A DNA stretch of 64,000 nt from Paraburkholderia atlantica. Its GTDB lineage: Bacteria; Pseudomonadota; Gammaproteobacteria; Burkholderiales; Burkholderiaceae. Positions 8,681-17,831 of the stretch are shown here, one piece after another; positions within the stretch are counted from its first letter, which is position 1, and each line of letters starts with the position of its first letter. The position numbers were made by a program, and so were the translations under genes. The stretch covers positions 248,001 through 312,000 of the forward strand of contig NZ_WHNQ01000001.1 in the NCBI RefSeq assembly GCF_009362785.1. The letters are read 5' to 3'. The notes below the pieces were generated by a model. It was not told where the DNA came from, made no database searches, and was given only the letters and a program-made list of their open reading frames with translations.

Positions 8681-8853
8681 CCCTGCCTGGTTCGCCAAGG
8701 TCATATATTCCTTGAACCAATGCCATGTGCACGGTTGCGGAAATTTGTAGCACGGGTGTGCGCGTCACTCTGTCTGATGTACCCGAAGTGTTGCTAACTG
8801 CGACCAATTCTGAACCCTCGGTTCAGGATGCCGGCCTAGCGGCTAAGGCGGGG
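8681..8853 (+). ncRNA. ssrS: 6S RNA (SsrS)
   Basis: A non-coding segment directly after zapA, in the conserved location of ssrS. The ends close on each other: CCCTGCCT at 8681-8688 pairs with AGGCGGGG at 8846-8853. Inside are the typical elements CAAGGTCATATATTCCTTGAACC on the 5' arm and GAACCCTCGGTTCAGGATG followed by GCCGGCCTAGCGGC on the 3' arm, leaving an open central bubble that mimics a melted promoter. The length of about 173-185 nt is normal. 6S RNA binds the sigma70 RNA polymerase holoenzyme in stationary phase. Exact ends are approximate. Confidence 0.88.
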
Positions 8854-8864
8854 ACCTTATCTGG

Positions 8865-8897
8865 AACGGCATCGGACTTCGGTTCGATGCCGTTTTT
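8865..8897 (+). terminator. Rho-independent terminator after 6S RNA
   Basis: Stem AACGGCATCG (8865-8874) pairs with CGATGCCGTT (8885-8894) around a loop containing TTCGG, followed by a run of T. It lies about 12 nt after the closing stem of 6S RNA and before the EVE-domain gene. Confidence 0.9.
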
Positions 8898-8999
8898 CTT
8901 TGGTCGTCGTTTTTTCGTTTGAGTGCCTGTTTCAGGGGCTTTTCCGCACGCGCCCGCTATTGTCGCGCGTCGTTCAATCTCACACGCTCACTCCGATTC

Positions 9000-9458
9000 A
9001 TGCGCTACTGGCTGATGAAGTCCGAACCGGACGAAGCAAGCATCGACGACCTCGCCAACGCACCGCATCGCACGTTGCCGTGGACCGGCGTGCGCAACTA
9101 TCAGGCGCGCAACTTCATGCGCGACGTGATGCAGGTCGGCGACGGCGTGCTCTTCTACCATTCGAGCTGTCCGGAGCCCGGCATCGCGGGTATCGCGGAA
9201 GTCTCGTCGACCGCGTATCCGGACCCGACGCAGTTCGATAAAAAGAGTCCGTACTACGACGCAAAATCGTCGCCGGAAACGCCGCGCTGGATGCTCGTCG
9301 ATGTCGTGTTCAAGAAGAAAATCCCGCTGATTTCGCTTGCCGCACTACGCGAGCATGCCGAATTGCAGGACATGCGCGTGCTCGCCAAAGGCAACCGTCT
9401 ATCGATCACACCGGTGACCGACGCCGAATGGCGTTTTATCACTGAACAGCTGGTTTAA
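9000..9458 (+). CDS. EVE domain-containing protein
   Basis: A 152-residue protein that is essentially one EVE (PUA-like) domain. It begins RYWLMKSEPDEASIDDL, then WTGVRNYQARNFMRDVMQVGDGVLFYHSSC, and ends near NRLSITPVTDAEWRFI. The start at 9000 is chosen because it gives this canonical N-terminus; the open frame extends to 8919 through non-conserved sequence next to the 6S terminator. EVE domains are predicted to bind modified bases in DNA or RNA; the bacterial housekeeping members have no settled role. In many proteobacteria this gene lies near zapA and 6S RNA, as here. Confidence 0.9.
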   Translation: MRYWLMKSEPDEASIDDLANAPHRTLPWTGVRNYQARNFMRDVMQVGDGVLFYHSSCPEPGIAGIAEVSSTAYPDPTQFDKKSPYYDAKSSPETPRWMLVDVVFKKKIPLISLAALREHAELQDMRVLAKGNRLSITPVTDAEWRFITEQLV

Positions 9459-9712
9459 CGGCAAATGCGCGACGCGGGCACTGTCGTGATCGCGTCCAGG
9501 TCATCGTTTCCGATGCGGCGGCGAAGCACTAATTGGGGAACCAAGCGTCGGTAAAACCCGCCTAATCGGACGACGAAAGCGCGAGCTCGGACCAACCGCT
9601 AGACGGCACCCGATCCCTTCGCCAGCGCAACCGTCGAACCGCGCGCCACATTGCGTCATCACGCGGCGCTCGCGTCGAACGTGCACAACCTGCTCAAACA
9701 AGGATTCCAGCC
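9459..9712. other. Intergenic region with no recognised element
   Basis: About 250 bp between the EVE gene and the SIMPL-domain gene. Open frames on either strand have no family-like content. I see no terminator or strong promoter; the promoter of the downstream gene presumably lies here. Confidence 0.4.
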
Positions 9713-10438
9713 ATGACGACAAAACCCGCACGGGCCCTCGCACTTGCGCTCGCCTTTGGCGCGCCTGTGGCGCTCGCGCTGAACCCGGCGCCCGCTCGCG
9801 CGCAGACCATGATGCCGCAGCCTTCGGGCGTGCTGTCTCTGAATGCGCAGGCGAGCGCCGAAGTCCCGCAGGACGAAGTCGAAATCACGCTGTTTTACGA
9901 GCAGGAAGCGAGCGAGCCGTCGGCCTTGACATCGACGCTGAACCAACGCGCCGACGCGGCATTGCAGAAAGCGCGTGGCGTCGCCGGCGTGACCGCGCGC
10001 TCGGGCGCGTTCTCGATCTTCCCGTCGACGGACCGCGACGGACGCATCTCGGCGTGGCGCGGCCGCACGGAAGTCGTGCTCGAATCGCGCGACTTCGCCG
10101 CGGCCTCGAAGCTCGCCGGACAGATGGCATCGATCATGCAGGTGGGCAACGTGCGTTTCTCGCTGTCGCCGGAAGCGCAGCGCGCCGCCGAACAGCGGCT
10201 CAGCGGCGAGGCGATCAAATCGTTTCGCGAGCAGGCCGCGGCGTCCTCGCAGGCGTTCGGCTTTAGCGGCTATTCGATCCGCGAGGTCAACGTGAATCAC
10301 AGCGGCGTGATGCCGCGTCCGATGATGATGATGAGCGCACGCGCGATGGGTGCCGACGCGAAGAGCGCGCCGATGCCGCTCGAAGGCGGTACGTCGACGG
10401 TGACGGTCAACGTGTCGGGGTCGGTGCAGATGAAGTGA
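9713..10438 (+). CDS. SIMPL domain-containing protein (DUF541), periplasmic
   Basis: A 241-residue exported protein. An N-terminal signal peptide (TTKPARALALALAFGAPVALA, cleavage likely around ARAQT) is followed by the SIMPL/DUF541 domain: GVLSLNAQASAEVPQDEVEITLFYEQEA at the start, a helical middle, and VTVNVSGSVQMK at the very end, the usual terminal strand. The family is widespread in the bacterial periplasm or outer membrane; molecular function is not established, with links to oxidative stress in some species. It stands alone here and is followed by a strong terminator. Confidence 0.88.
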   Translation: MTTKPARALALALAFGAPVALALNPAPARAQTMMPQPSGVLSLNAQASAEVPQDEVEITLFYEQEASEPSALTSTLNQRADAALQKARGVAGVTARSGAFSIFPSTDRDGRISAWRGRTEVVLESRDFAAASKLAGQMASIMQVGNVRFSLSPEAQRAAEQRLSGEAIKSFREQAAASSQAFGFSGYSIREVNVNHSGVMPRPMMMMSARAMGADAKSAPMPLEGGTSTVTVNVSGSVQMK

Positions 10439-10470
10439 TGCGCACGCGCGAACGCCAGCGCATCAAAGAA

Positions 10471-10506
10471 AACGCCACGGCATCCATCGATGCCGTGGCG
10501 TTTTTT
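10471..10506 (+). terminator. Strong, probably bidirectional terminator between convergent genes
   Basis: A near-perfect 14-bp stem AACGCCACGGCATC (10471-10484) pairs with GATGCCGTGGCGTT (10489-10502), and the T-run continues to 10506. On the opposite strand the hairpin is followed by TTTTCTTT, so it can also stop transcripts from the leftward lgt gene. Confidence 0.92.
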
Positions 10507-10540
10507 CATGCAGCGTTCGCTACGCCGGCCGGGGCGCGGT

Positions 10541-11446
10541 TCAGTTCGCGCCAACCGCCTGCGCCGGCTCGCGACGCGCACGGCGATACGCCCACACCAT
10601 CAGGCCGATGCCCGCGAGGATCATCGGCAGCGACAGCCATTGACCCATCGACAGCCCCATCGCGAGCAGGCCGAGGAAATCGTCCGGCTCGCGCGCGAAT
10701 TCGACCGTGAAGCGCGCGAGCCCATAGCCGATCAGGAACATCGCGGAAATCGCGCCGAGCGGCTTTGGCTTGCGCGAGAAGAAGATCAGCACGAAAAACA
10801 GCGCCACGCCTTCGAGCGCGATCTCGTACAGCTCGGACGGATGCCGCGGCAGCATGTGATATTGCGCAAACACTTCGTTCAGATGCCATTGCGCGGCCAG
10901 TTGCGGATGCGCGGCGAGCCAGCTGGCGTCGTCGGGCGCGGCGCCGGGGAACAGCATCGCCCACGGCGCGGCCGGATCGGTCACGCGGCCCCACAGCTCG
11001 CCGTTGATGAAGTTGCCGAGCCGCCCCGCCGCGAGGCCCGTGGGCACCATCGGCGCGACGAAGTCGGTGACCTGCAGCCACGAGCGCTTGCGCTGATACG
11101 CGAACAGCATCATCGCGATGGTGACGCCGAGAAAGCCGCCGTGAAACGACATGCCGCCTTCCCACACCTTGAAGATGTCGAGCGGATGCGCGAAATAGAA
11201 GCTGGCCTTGTAGAACAGCACATAGCCGAGCCGGCCGCCGAGGATCGTACCCAGCACGCCGAAGAACAGCATGTCGTCGATGTCCTTCGCGGTCCAGCCT
11301 TGCGCGGCGACGTACGGCAGCCGCAGCCGCAGCCGGGCGACGACGATCGCAGCGACGAACGCGACGAGGTACATCAAGCCATACCAGCGCACGGCGAGCG
11401 GCCCCAGATGGATGGCGACAGGGTCGAAATTCGGGTGAATGAGCAT
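10541..11446 (-). CDS. lgt: Phosphatidylglycerol-prolipoprotein diacylglyceryl transferase Lgt
   Basis: A 301-residue inner-membrane enzyme that transfers the diacylglyceryl group of phosphatidylglycerol to the lipobox cysteine of prolipoproteins, the first step of lipoprotein maturation. Diagnostic segments are [20 protein letters not shown] at the N-terminus, MSFHGGFLG (99-107) with its essential histidine, the Lgt signature [14 protein letters not shown] (141-154), and RHPSELYE. About seven hydrophobic segments are visible. It is monocistronic, oriented leftward, with the bidirectional terminator downstream. Confidence 0.96.
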   Translation of the reverse strand: MLIHPNFDPVAIHLGPLAVRWYGLMYLVAFVAAIVVARLRLRLPYVAAQGWTAKDIDDMLFFGVLGTILGGRLGYVLFYKASFYFAHPLDIFKVWEGGMSFHGGFLGVTIAMMLFAYQRKRSWLQVTDFVAPMVPTGLAAGRLGNFINGELWGRVTDPAAPWAMLFPGAAPDDASWLAAHPQLAAQWHLNEVFAQYHMLPRHPSELYEIALEGVALFFVLIFFSRKPKPLGAISAMFLIGYGLARFTVEFAREPDDFLGLLAMGLSMGQWLSLPMILAGIGLMVWAYRRARREPAQAVGAN

Positions 11447-11504
11447 CGTGTAGTTATGGGCAGTTCAGGTTCGAAAGCAGTTTTACAGGAAGAAAAAGCG
11501 GGAT

Positions 11505-12491
11505 CTAGACACGCGACGCCACGCTCGCCGCATGCGCGCGCACGATATCGATGAAGCCCGCCAGCACCGGGCTGACCTCGTCGGTGCGCCAGACGAGGCC
11601 CGTTTCGATTGCGGGCACCGACTCGGACAGGGGCCGGTATACGACGCCCGTGCGCCGCAGGTTACGCAACGATTGCGGCACCAGTGCGACGCCCATGCCG
11701 GCCGACACGAGACTCACGATGGTTTGCATCTGGATCGCCTCCTGGCCGATCCGCGGCGCGAGGCCGGCGACGCCGTAGCAATCCATAATGATGTCATAAA
11801 AGCCTGGCGCGAGACGTCTTGGGAAGACCACGAGCGGCGCGTCGCCGAGATCGCGCAGGCTGACGGGCGTATCGAGCCATCCGGCGGCGGGGTCTTCATT
11901 TGGCTTGCCCTTGCCCGTTTTGTTCACGCCGCCTTGCAAGCGTTGCGCCATCTCCGTCGACATCGCGATCACCAGCGGCTCGCGCGCGATCGGCAGCCAT
12001 GACAGCTGCGCCGCATGCCGCGACGGCAGCGGCGCGATGACCAGGCCCGCGTCGATACGCCCGGCCACCAGTTCCTCGACCTGCACGTCGCTGGTCGCCT
12101 CCGTCAGCTCGAGCCGCACGCGCGGATGCCGTGCGCCGAAATCGCGCAGCAGGAGCGGCAGCAGGCCGTAATCCGCGGTCGATACGAATGCGAGCGACAG
12201 CACGCCCGCCTCGCCGCGCGCGAGGCTCTGCGCGAGCGGCCTCAACCCTTCCGCGGCCGCGAGCAGCCGCTGCACCTCCGGCAGCAGATCGGTGCCGACC
12301 GCGGTCAGCTCGACCGAACGCTTGGTGCGCGCGAACAGCTCGACGCCGAGCGTCTCTTCCAGCGCGCGAATCGCCTGCGACAGCGGCGGCTGCGTCATCG
12401 ACAGACGCGCGGCTGCGCGCCCGAAGTGCTTTTCCTCGGCGACGGTGACGAAATAGCGTAACTGGCGCAGATCGGGAATCGTCGGCAGCAT
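11505..12491 (-). CDS. LysR-family transcriptional regulator, divergent from ilvD
   Basis: A 328-residue regulator. Residues ~8-67 form the winged helix-turn-helix (LRYFVTVAEEKHFGRAAARLSMTQPPLSQAIRALEETLGVELFART). The rest is the periplasmic-binding-protein-like effector domain. It is transcribed away from ilvD with a 159-bp gap that is AT-rich at the LysR side. LysR proteins often control the divergent neighbour, so regulation of ilvD is plausible but unproven. A Lys/Gly-rich insertion (GGVNKTGKGKPNEDPAAG) sits in the effector domain and is unusual for the family. Confidence 0.85.
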   Translation of the reverse strand: MLPTIPDLRQLRYFVTVAEEKHFGRAAARLSMTQPPLSQAIRALEETLGVELFARTKRSVELTAVGTDLLPEVQRLLAAAEGLRPLAQSLARGEAGVLSLAFVSTADYGLLPLLLRDFGARHPRVRLELTEATSDVQVEELVAGRIDAGLVIAPLPSRHAAQLSWLPIAREPLVIAMSTEMAQRLQGGVNKTGKGKPNEDPAAGWLDTPVSLRDLGDAPLVVFPRRLAPGFYDIIMDCYGVAGLAPRIGQEAIQMQTIVSLVSAGMGVALVPQSLRNLRRTGVVYRPLSESVPAIETGLVWRTDEVSPVLAGFIDIVRAHAASVASRV

Positions 12492-12650
12492 GATTAATAT
12501 ATTTTACGACCTAAATAGCCGCGAATAATACACGCGACGCGCGTCATGCAAAACCGCCTGTTTGCACGGTCTGGCGGAACTACACTGAACGGATGCGCGC
12601 GCGGACGCCGCCGCGCGCATTGATCAGAACAGCCAGACTTGGAGCTCCCC

Positions 12651-14324
12651 ATGGCCTACAACCGTCGTTCTAAGAACATCACGCAAGGCATCGCGCGTTC
12701 ACCGAATCGCTCGATGTACTACGCGCTCGGCTATCAGAAGGAGGATTTCGACAAACCGATGATCGGCGTCGCCAATGGCCACTCGACGATCACGCCGTGC
12801 AACGCCGGCCTGCAGCGGCTCGCCGACGCAGCCGTCACCGCGATCAAGCGCGCCGACGCGAATCCGCAGACCTTCGGCACGCCGACGATCTCGGATGGCA
12901 TGTCGATGGGCACCGAGGGCATGAAGTACTCGCTGGTATCGCGCGAGGTGATCGCCGACTGCATCGAGACCTGCGTGCAGGGGCAATGGATGGACGGCGT
13001 GGTCGTGATCGGCGGCTGCGACAAGAACATGCCGGGCGGCATGATCGGCCTCGCGCGCATGAACGTACCGGGCATCTACGTGTATGGCGGCACGATCCGC
13101 CCGGGAAACTGGAAAGGCACCGATCTGACGATCGTGTCGTCGTTCGAGGCGGTCGGCGAATTCACGGCGGGCCGCATGTCGCAGGAGGATTTCGAGGGCA
13201 TCGAGAAGAACGCATGTCCGTCGACCGGTTCGTGCGGCGGCATGTACACGGCCAATACGATGAGCTCGTCGTTCGAGGCGCTCGGCATGTCGCTACTGTA
13301 TTCGTCGACGATGGCCAATCCCGATCAGGAGAAAGTCGACTCGGCCGCCGAATCGGCGCGCGTACTCGTCGAAGCGGTCAAAAAGGATCTGAAGCCGCGC
13401 GACATCATCACGAAGAAGTCGATCGAAAACGCGGTTGCCTTGATCATGGCGACCGGCGGCTCGACCAACGCGGTGCTGCACTATCTGGCGATCGCGCACG
13501 CGGCCGAGGTCGAATGGACGATCGAGGACTTCGAGCGCATGCGCAAGAAAGTGCCGGTGATCTGCAACCTGAAACCCTCGGGCCAGTACGTCGCCACCGA
13601 TCTGCACAAGGCGGGCGGCATTCCGCAGGTGCTGAAGATCCTGCTCGACGCCGGGCTGCTGCACGGCGATTGCATGACGATCACCGGTAGAACGATCGCC
13701 GAGGAGCTGAAGGACGTACCCAGCAAACCGCGCGGCGATCAGCAGGTGATCTTCCCGATCGATAAGGCACTGTACGCGGAAGGCCACCTCGCGATCCTGA
13801 AGGGCAATCTCGCCGAAGACGGCGCGGTCGCCAAGATCACCGGGCTGAAAAACCCGGTCATCACGGGTCCGGCGCGGGTATTCGACGACGAGCAGAGCGC
13901 GCTCGAAGCGATCCTCGCCGACAAGATCGTCGCCGGCGATGTCGTGGTGCTGCGCTATCTGGGCCCGAAGGGCGGCCCCGGCATGCCGGAGATGCTCGCA
14001 CCGACCTCGGCGATCATCGGCAAGGGGCTCGGTGAATCGGTCGGGCTCATCACCGACGGCCGCTTCTCGGGCGGCACGTGGGGCATGGTGGTCGGGCACG
14101 TCGCGCCGGAGGCATTCGTCGGCGGCACGATCGCGTTCGTGCAGGAAGGCGATTCGATCACGATCGACGCGCACCAGCTGCTGCTGCAGCTGAACATCGA
14201 CGACGCCGAGTTGCAGCGCCGCCGCGCCGCATGGCAGGCGCCGAAACCGCGCTACACACGCGGCGTGATGGCGAAGTATTTCGCGCTCGCGCTGCCGGCG
14301 AATCGAGGGGCGGTCACGGGTTAA
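12651..14324 (+). CDS. ilvD: Dihydroxy-acid dehydratase IlvD
   Basis: A 557-residue Fe-S enzyme that dehydrates 2,3-dihydroxy-isovalerate and 2,3-dihydroxy-3-methylvalerate in valine and isoleucine synthesis. The cluster-ligand cysteines are C50 (ITPC), C123 ([10 protein letters not shown]) and C195 ([16 protein letters not shown]). The start at 12651 has a GGAG ribosome site at 12641-12644; a TTG four codons upstream is in frame but overlaps that site. Related sugar-acid dehydratases share the fold, but the length and the [28 protein letters not shown] beginning are those of IlvD. A LysR gene is divergent upstream and a terminator follows. Confidence 0.95.
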   Translation: MAYNRRSKNITQGIARSPNRSMYYALGYQKEDFDKPMIGVANGHSTITPCNAGLQRLADAAVTAIKRADANPQTFGTPTISDGMSMGTEGMKYSLVSREVIADCIETCVQGQWMDGVVVIGGCDKNMPGGMIGLARMNVPGIYVYGGTIRPGNWKGTDLTIVSSFEAVGEFTAGRMSQEDFEGIEKNACPSTGSCGGMYTANTMSSSFEALGMSLLYSSTMANPDQEKVDSAAESARVLVEAVKKDLKPRDIITKKSIENAVALIMATGGSTNAVLHYLAIAHAAEVEWTIEDFERMRKKVPVICNLKPSGQYVATDLHKAGGIPQVLKILLDAGLLHGDCMTITGRTIAEELKDVPSKPRGDQQVIFPIDKALYAEGHLAILKGNLAEDGAVAKITGLKNPVITGPARVFDDEQSALEAILADKIVAGDVVVLRYLGPKGGPGMPEMLAPTSAIIGKGLGESVGLITDGRFSGGTWGMVVGHVAPEAFVGGTIAFVQEGDSITIDAHQLLLQLNIDDAELQRRRAAWQAPKPRYTRGVMAKYFALALPANRGAVTG

Positions 14325-14386
14325 TTACTACAGCCGGCGCGCCCCGCTCCGCGGGACGAACCCGCCGCCACGCTACGCAAAAACGC

Positions 14387-14418
14387 AAGGGGCGCACGAA
14401 AATCCGTGCGCCCCTTTG
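14387..14418 (+). terminator. Rho-independent terminator after ilvD
   Basis: A 12-bp stem AAGGGGCGCACG (14387-14398) pairs with CGTGCGCCCCTT (14405-14416) around a 6-nt loop AAAATC, followed by a T-rich tail. It lies between ilvD and the cytochrome gene. Confidence 0.85.
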
Positions 14419-14422
14419 CTCT

Positions 14423-14428
14423 TATAAT
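14423..14428 (+). promoter_or_regulatory. Candidate -10 box for the cytochrome c gene
   Basis: A perfect TATAAT follows the ilvD terminator, 42 bp before the cytochrome start. No good -35 is found at 16-18 bp upstream, where the terminator stem lies, so this is only a partial promoter match. Confidence 0.35.
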
Positions 14429-14470
14429 GCGTGCACCACGAGCCGGGCATCTGCACTGGCGGAGACCATA

Positions 14471-14809
14471 ATGAAATCGATGTCGTACGCAGCCGTAGCA
14501 GCTTCTGTTGCGCTCGCCGCCGCATTGAGCGCCACGAGTCCCGCAGTCCGTGCCGAAGCAGCCGGCCTCGCGCTCGCCCAGCAGAAGAACTGCATGAGCT
14601 GCCACTCGGTCAACCGCCCGTTCATGGGGCCGGCATTGCACGACGTTGCGATCCGGTATGCGGGACGCGACGACGCCGCGACCTATCTGAAGCACAAGAT
14701 CCTCGATGGCAGCACCGGCGCATGGGGAACCGTGCCGATGCCCGCGAACACGCAGCTGACGCCGGATCAGGCAGCCACGCTGGCGGCCTGGGTACTGACG
14801 CTCAAATAA
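14471..14809 (+). CDS. Small periplasmic c-type cytochrome
   Basis: A 112-residue monohaem cytochrome of class I (c551/c552 type). It has a signal peptide over residues 1-28 (cleavage near VRA-EA), the haem attachment motif CMSCH at 41-45, and a likely distal methionine ligand M90 in TVPMPANTQL. The ending TLAAWVLTLK is typical of the family. The start at 14471 follows a GGAG site at 14461; longer frames upstream run through ilvD. The family shuttles electrons in the periplasm. No oxidase or reductase gene is adjacent, so its partner is unknown. Confidence 0.9.
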   Translation: MKSMSYAAVAASVALAAALSATSPAVRAEAAGLALAQQKNCMSCHSVNRPFMGPALHDVAIRYAGRDDAATYLKHKILDGSTGAWGTVPMPANTQLTPDQAATLAAWVLTLK

Positions 14810-14833
14810 CGGACCTCTCGTGTCGCCGTGGCG

Positions 14834-15628
14834 TCAACGCGAGCGCCGCGCGATTTCTTCTTCCACCGCTTCACGTACCCAATCGGTCATCTCGGCTTCG
14901 AGCGTCTGCGCGACCTCGCGCGTGATCTGACTCACGAGCAGACTCGCGTGCTGCTGCACTGCATCGCGGCAGCGCGCCTCGATGATGCCGCGCCCTTCGC
15001 CTGTCAGAAAACTCTGGAAGCGTCCGTGCAAACGTGCGGCGAGTGCGTCGGCGTCGAGTGGGAGCTGAGCGGGAGCGGCTTCGTGCGCGCCCTCATGATC
15101 GAGATCCGGCGGTACGGTCGCGCCGGCTTCGAGCGGTATGAAGGGCTCGGTGCGATCGAACACGCCGGGCGACACCTCGGCCACGTCCTCATGCAGGCCT
15201 TCATGCCGGCCTTCATGCAGTTCCTCATGCCCATGTCGCGCATGAATGCCGTGATGCGGCCGCGCCTGTTTTTTCGCGTGAGTGTGATCGGCCACGTGCG
15301 GCCGGTGAAGTTCGGTCTGCGCCGGCTCGGGCGCGAGAACCGGCTCCGGCGAACTCAGTTGCTCGGGTGTGGGCACTGGCTGCGGCGCGAGCACGGGCTC
15401 GAGCGCAAGCGTCGGTTCGGCCGGATGCGCGGCCGGCGGCGCGAACGCGGGCTCGGCGCGCAATCCCGGCTCGCGCGACGCCGGTTGCGCGGCGGCTGGG
15501 GCTGCGGGTTTGGCGCCCTGGGGCACGGGTGCGGCGGCATCGGCCGACGCCTCGCGCGTCTCGCGCGCGTGGCCCGGCACGAGGACCTCGCTCAGGACCG
15601 GAATCGAATTGTCGTGGGGATCGGACAC
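14834..15628 (-). CDS. Low-complexity Ala/Pro/His/Glu-rich protein, DUF2486-like
   Basis: A 264-residue protein in three parts. A short conserved-looking beginning (MSDPHDNSIPVLSEVLVPG) comes first. A long disordered middle follows, rich in Pro, Ala and Glu, with His-rich repeats of the type HEGLHE around 150-170. The C-terminal helical region of about 70 residues (LAARLHGRFQSFLTGEGRGIIEARCRDAV...) has charged amphipathic helices. I associate it with the Burkholderia family DUF2486, with moderate confidence; no function is known. It follows holC by 85 bp in the same orientation, so it is probably the third gene of the pepA-holC transcript. Confidence 0.65.
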   Translation of the reverse strand: MSDPHDNSIPVLSEVLVPGHARETREASADAAAPVPQGAKPAAPAAAQPASREPGLRAEPAFAPPAAHPAEPTLALEPVLAPQPVPTPEQLSSPEPVLAPEPAQTELHRPHVADHTHAKKQARPHHGIHARHGHEELHEGRHEGLHEDVAEVSPGVFDRTEPFIPLEAGATVPPDLDHEGAHEAAPAQLPLDADALAARLHGRFQSFLTGEGRGIIEARCRDAVQQHASLLVSQITREVAQTLEAEMTDWVREAVEEEIARRSR

Positions 15629-15713
15629 GTGCGCTCTCCGTGTTTTGAGTCGAAGCCAGGGCTGGCGGTCCGCAGCCGCGCTCCTCGCGGCCGTGACGCG
15701 AGAGCGGAACGAA

Positions 15714-16130
15714 CTAGCCGCCCTGCTTGTAGTTGTTCAAAGCATAGCCGCGATCGCGATAGAAGCGATAGCGCTCGCGGCCCGCAGCGAGTTCCTCGTG
15801 TGCGTTACCGACCACTTCGAGCAATCTTTCGAAGCGCGCGAACTGCGCCGGTACCGTTGCGCCCAGATTGAGCAGCACCTGATGATGCGGCACGTCGTCG
15901 AGATTCGTGGCCAGCACGACGGGCGTATCGGCGGCAAGCGGCGTGCCCGCCATGCAGTGCGGTATGAAGTCGAGCGGCGAGAAGGTCCACAGCATCTCGT
16001 CGAACGCGCGCAGGCGCGCGGGCTCGGCCAGCACGACGAGCGGCTGGCCCGCCAGGTATGCCTTGCGCGCGAGGCGGCACGCGTACAGCAGCGAATCGCC
16101 GACGTTCGAGTGAAAGTCGATTCTGGTCAT
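15714..16130 (-). CDS. holC: DNA polymerase III subunit chi HolC
   Basis: A 138-residue protein with the chi-subunit pattern: MTRIDFHSNVGDSLLYACRLARKAYLAGQPLVVLAEP, then LWTFSPLDFIPHC, then VLLNLGATVPAQFARFERLLEVVG, ending RERYRFYRDRGYALNNY. Chi links the polymerase clamp loader to single-strand-binding protein. The gene lies 52 bp after pepA, a common proteobacterial order, and length is normal. Confidence 0.93.
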   Translation of the reverse strand: MTRIDFHSNVGDSLLYACRLARKAYLAGQPLVVLAEPARLRAFDEMLWTFSPLDFIPHCMAGTPLAADTPVVLATNLDDVPHHQVLLNLGATVPAQFARFERLLEVVGNAHEELAAGRERYRFYRDRGYALNNYKQGG

Positions 16131-16182
16131 CGGCCGCCCCGTCCCGCTTGCCGCGCGCCGTGTGCGCGCTTACCGCACTGCG

Positions 16183-17694
16183 TCATTGGCCGGCGCGGTC
16201 GATCAGGAACTGCGCGAGCAGCGGCACCGGACGGCCCGTCGCGCCCTTCGCCGCGCCGCTCTTCCACGCGGTGCCCGCGATGTCCAGATGCGCCCACGGG
16301 TACGAATCGGTGAAGCGCGACAGGAAGCACGCGGCCGTCACGCTGCCCGCCGGACGTCCGCCAATGTTCGCGACGTCCGCGAAATTCGACTTAAGCTGAT
16401 CCTGGTACTCGTCGTCGAGCGGCAGGCGCCAGGCCGGGTCGGCCGCTTCACGCGACGCGTCGAGCAGTTCGCCCGCGAGCGCGTCGTCCTTCGAGAACAG
16501 GCCGCTGTTGTGATGGCCGAGCGCGATGATGCAGGCGCCCGTCAGCGTCGCGATGTCGATCACCGCGGCCGGCTTGAAGCGCTCGGCGTAGGTCAAAGCG
16601 TCGCACAGAATCAGACGGCCCTCGGCGTCGGTGTTCAGCACCTCGATCGTGAGGCCCTTCATGCTGGTGACGATGTCGCCCGGCTTGGTGGCCGTGCCCG
16701 ACGGCATGTTCTCGACGGCCGGGATGATGCCGACCACGTTGATCTTCAGACCCATCTCGGCGACCGCGCGCAGCGTGCCGAGCACCGAGCCCGCGCCGCA
16801 CATGTCGTACTTCATCTCGTCCATGCCCTCGCCCGGCTTCAGCGAGATGCCGCCCGTGTCAAACGTGACGCCCTTGCCGACCAGCACGACCGGCGCGGCC
16901 TTCGCGGCGCCGCCCTGGTACTGCAGCACGATGAACTGCGCCGGCTCGACCGCGCCTGCGGTGACCGACAGGAACGAGCCCATTTTCAGCGCTTCGCACT
17001 GCTTCTCGCCGAGCACCTCGACCTTCAGCTTCCAGTCTTTCGCGAGCTTCTTCGCGGTGTTCGCAATGTAGGTCGGCGTGCAGACGTTGCTCGGCAGATT
17101 GCCGAGGTCGCGCGTCAGGTCCATGCCGTTCGCGAGCGCGGCGCCCTGCTTGGCAGCGAGCTTGGTGGCCTTCTCGTCGCCGGTGTTGACGCTGAACACG
17201 ATGCGCTTCAACGCGCGCGGCGTGTTGTCGGCCTTGCTCTTCATCTGCGTGAAGCGGTAGGTCAGCTCGCGCAGCGCGAGGATCGCGGCGCGCACGCACC
17301 AGTCGGCCGTGCGTTCGAGCACCGGCAGTTGCGCCAACGTGAACGTGACCTGCACGATCTTCGTGCCGAGCAGCGCGCGCCATGCCGCACGGACCGCCTC
17401 GCCGTAGGCTTTCTGACTGAAAGCATCCTGTTTGCCGAGGCCGACGAGCAGTACGCGCGACGCGCCGATGCCCGACACTTCGTGCAGGAACAGCGTGGTA
17501 CCCGCCTTGCCGTCCATGTCACCCGCCTTGATGATGCGCGTGAGCAGGCCCTTGGTGGCCGCGTCGATCTCCAGCGCAGCGCCCGACAGCGTTTGCGACT
17601 CGAACACACCGATCACGATGCAATCGGATTTCCCGGTCAGGAAACCGTTCGTCGAGCCTTTGGTCCAATCACAGGCTTTTATGCTAAAGTCCAT
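16183..17694 (-). CDS. pepA: Leucyl aminopeptidase PepA
   Basis: A 503-residue M17 family metallo-aminopeptidase. Family hallmarks are [37 protein letters not shown] (metal ligands and lysine) and the signature [17 protein letters not shown]. It releases N-terminal residues from peptides in the cytoplasm; some homologues also bind DNA. The start at 17694 gives [10 protein letters not shown]; the open frame continues upstream to 17829 through non-conserved sequence in the intergenic region shared with lptF. It heads the leftward pepA-holC-DUF2486 unit and is divergent from lptFG, the usual arrangement. Confidence 0.95.
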   Translation of the reverse strand: MDFSIKACDWTKGSTNGFLTGKSDCIVIGVFESQTLSGAALEIDAATKGLLTRIIKAGDMDGKAGTTLFLHEVSGIGASRVLLVGLGKQDAFSQKAYGEAVRAAWRALLGTKIVQVTFTLAQLPVLERTADWCVRAAILALRELTYRFTQMKSKADNTPRALKRIVFSVNTGDEKATKLAAKQGAALANGMDLTRDLGNLPSNVCTPTYIANTAKKLAKDWKLKVEVLGEKQCEALKMGSFLSVTAGAVEPAQFIVLQYQGGAAKAAPVVLVGKGVTFDTGGISLKPGEGMDEMKYDMCGAGSVLGTLRAVAEMGLKINVVGIIPAVENMPSGTATKPGDIVTSMKGLTIEVLNTDAEGRLILCDALTYAERFKPAAVIDIATLTGACIIALGHHNSGLFSKDDALAGELLDASREAADPAWRLPLDDEYQDQLKSNFADVANIGGRPAGSVTAACFLSRFTDSYPWAHLDIAGTAWKSGAAKGATGRPVPLLAQFLIDRAGQ

Positions 17695-17831
17695 CGCGCT
17701 TGTCCTCGGATAAAATCTGGGCTTAGGATGAAAGCCGCAATTATCCGCTATTTTTCCCGCGGCGGCTGCACCGGAGGCGTGACGGGAACGAACCCCCGCG
17801 TCGCCGTGAGCGCCCCCTCTCGTCATCAATA

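Noticed and set aside
8725..8922. 65-codon frame
   Set aside because: Lies within 6S RNA and its terminator; the RNA structure explains the sequence.
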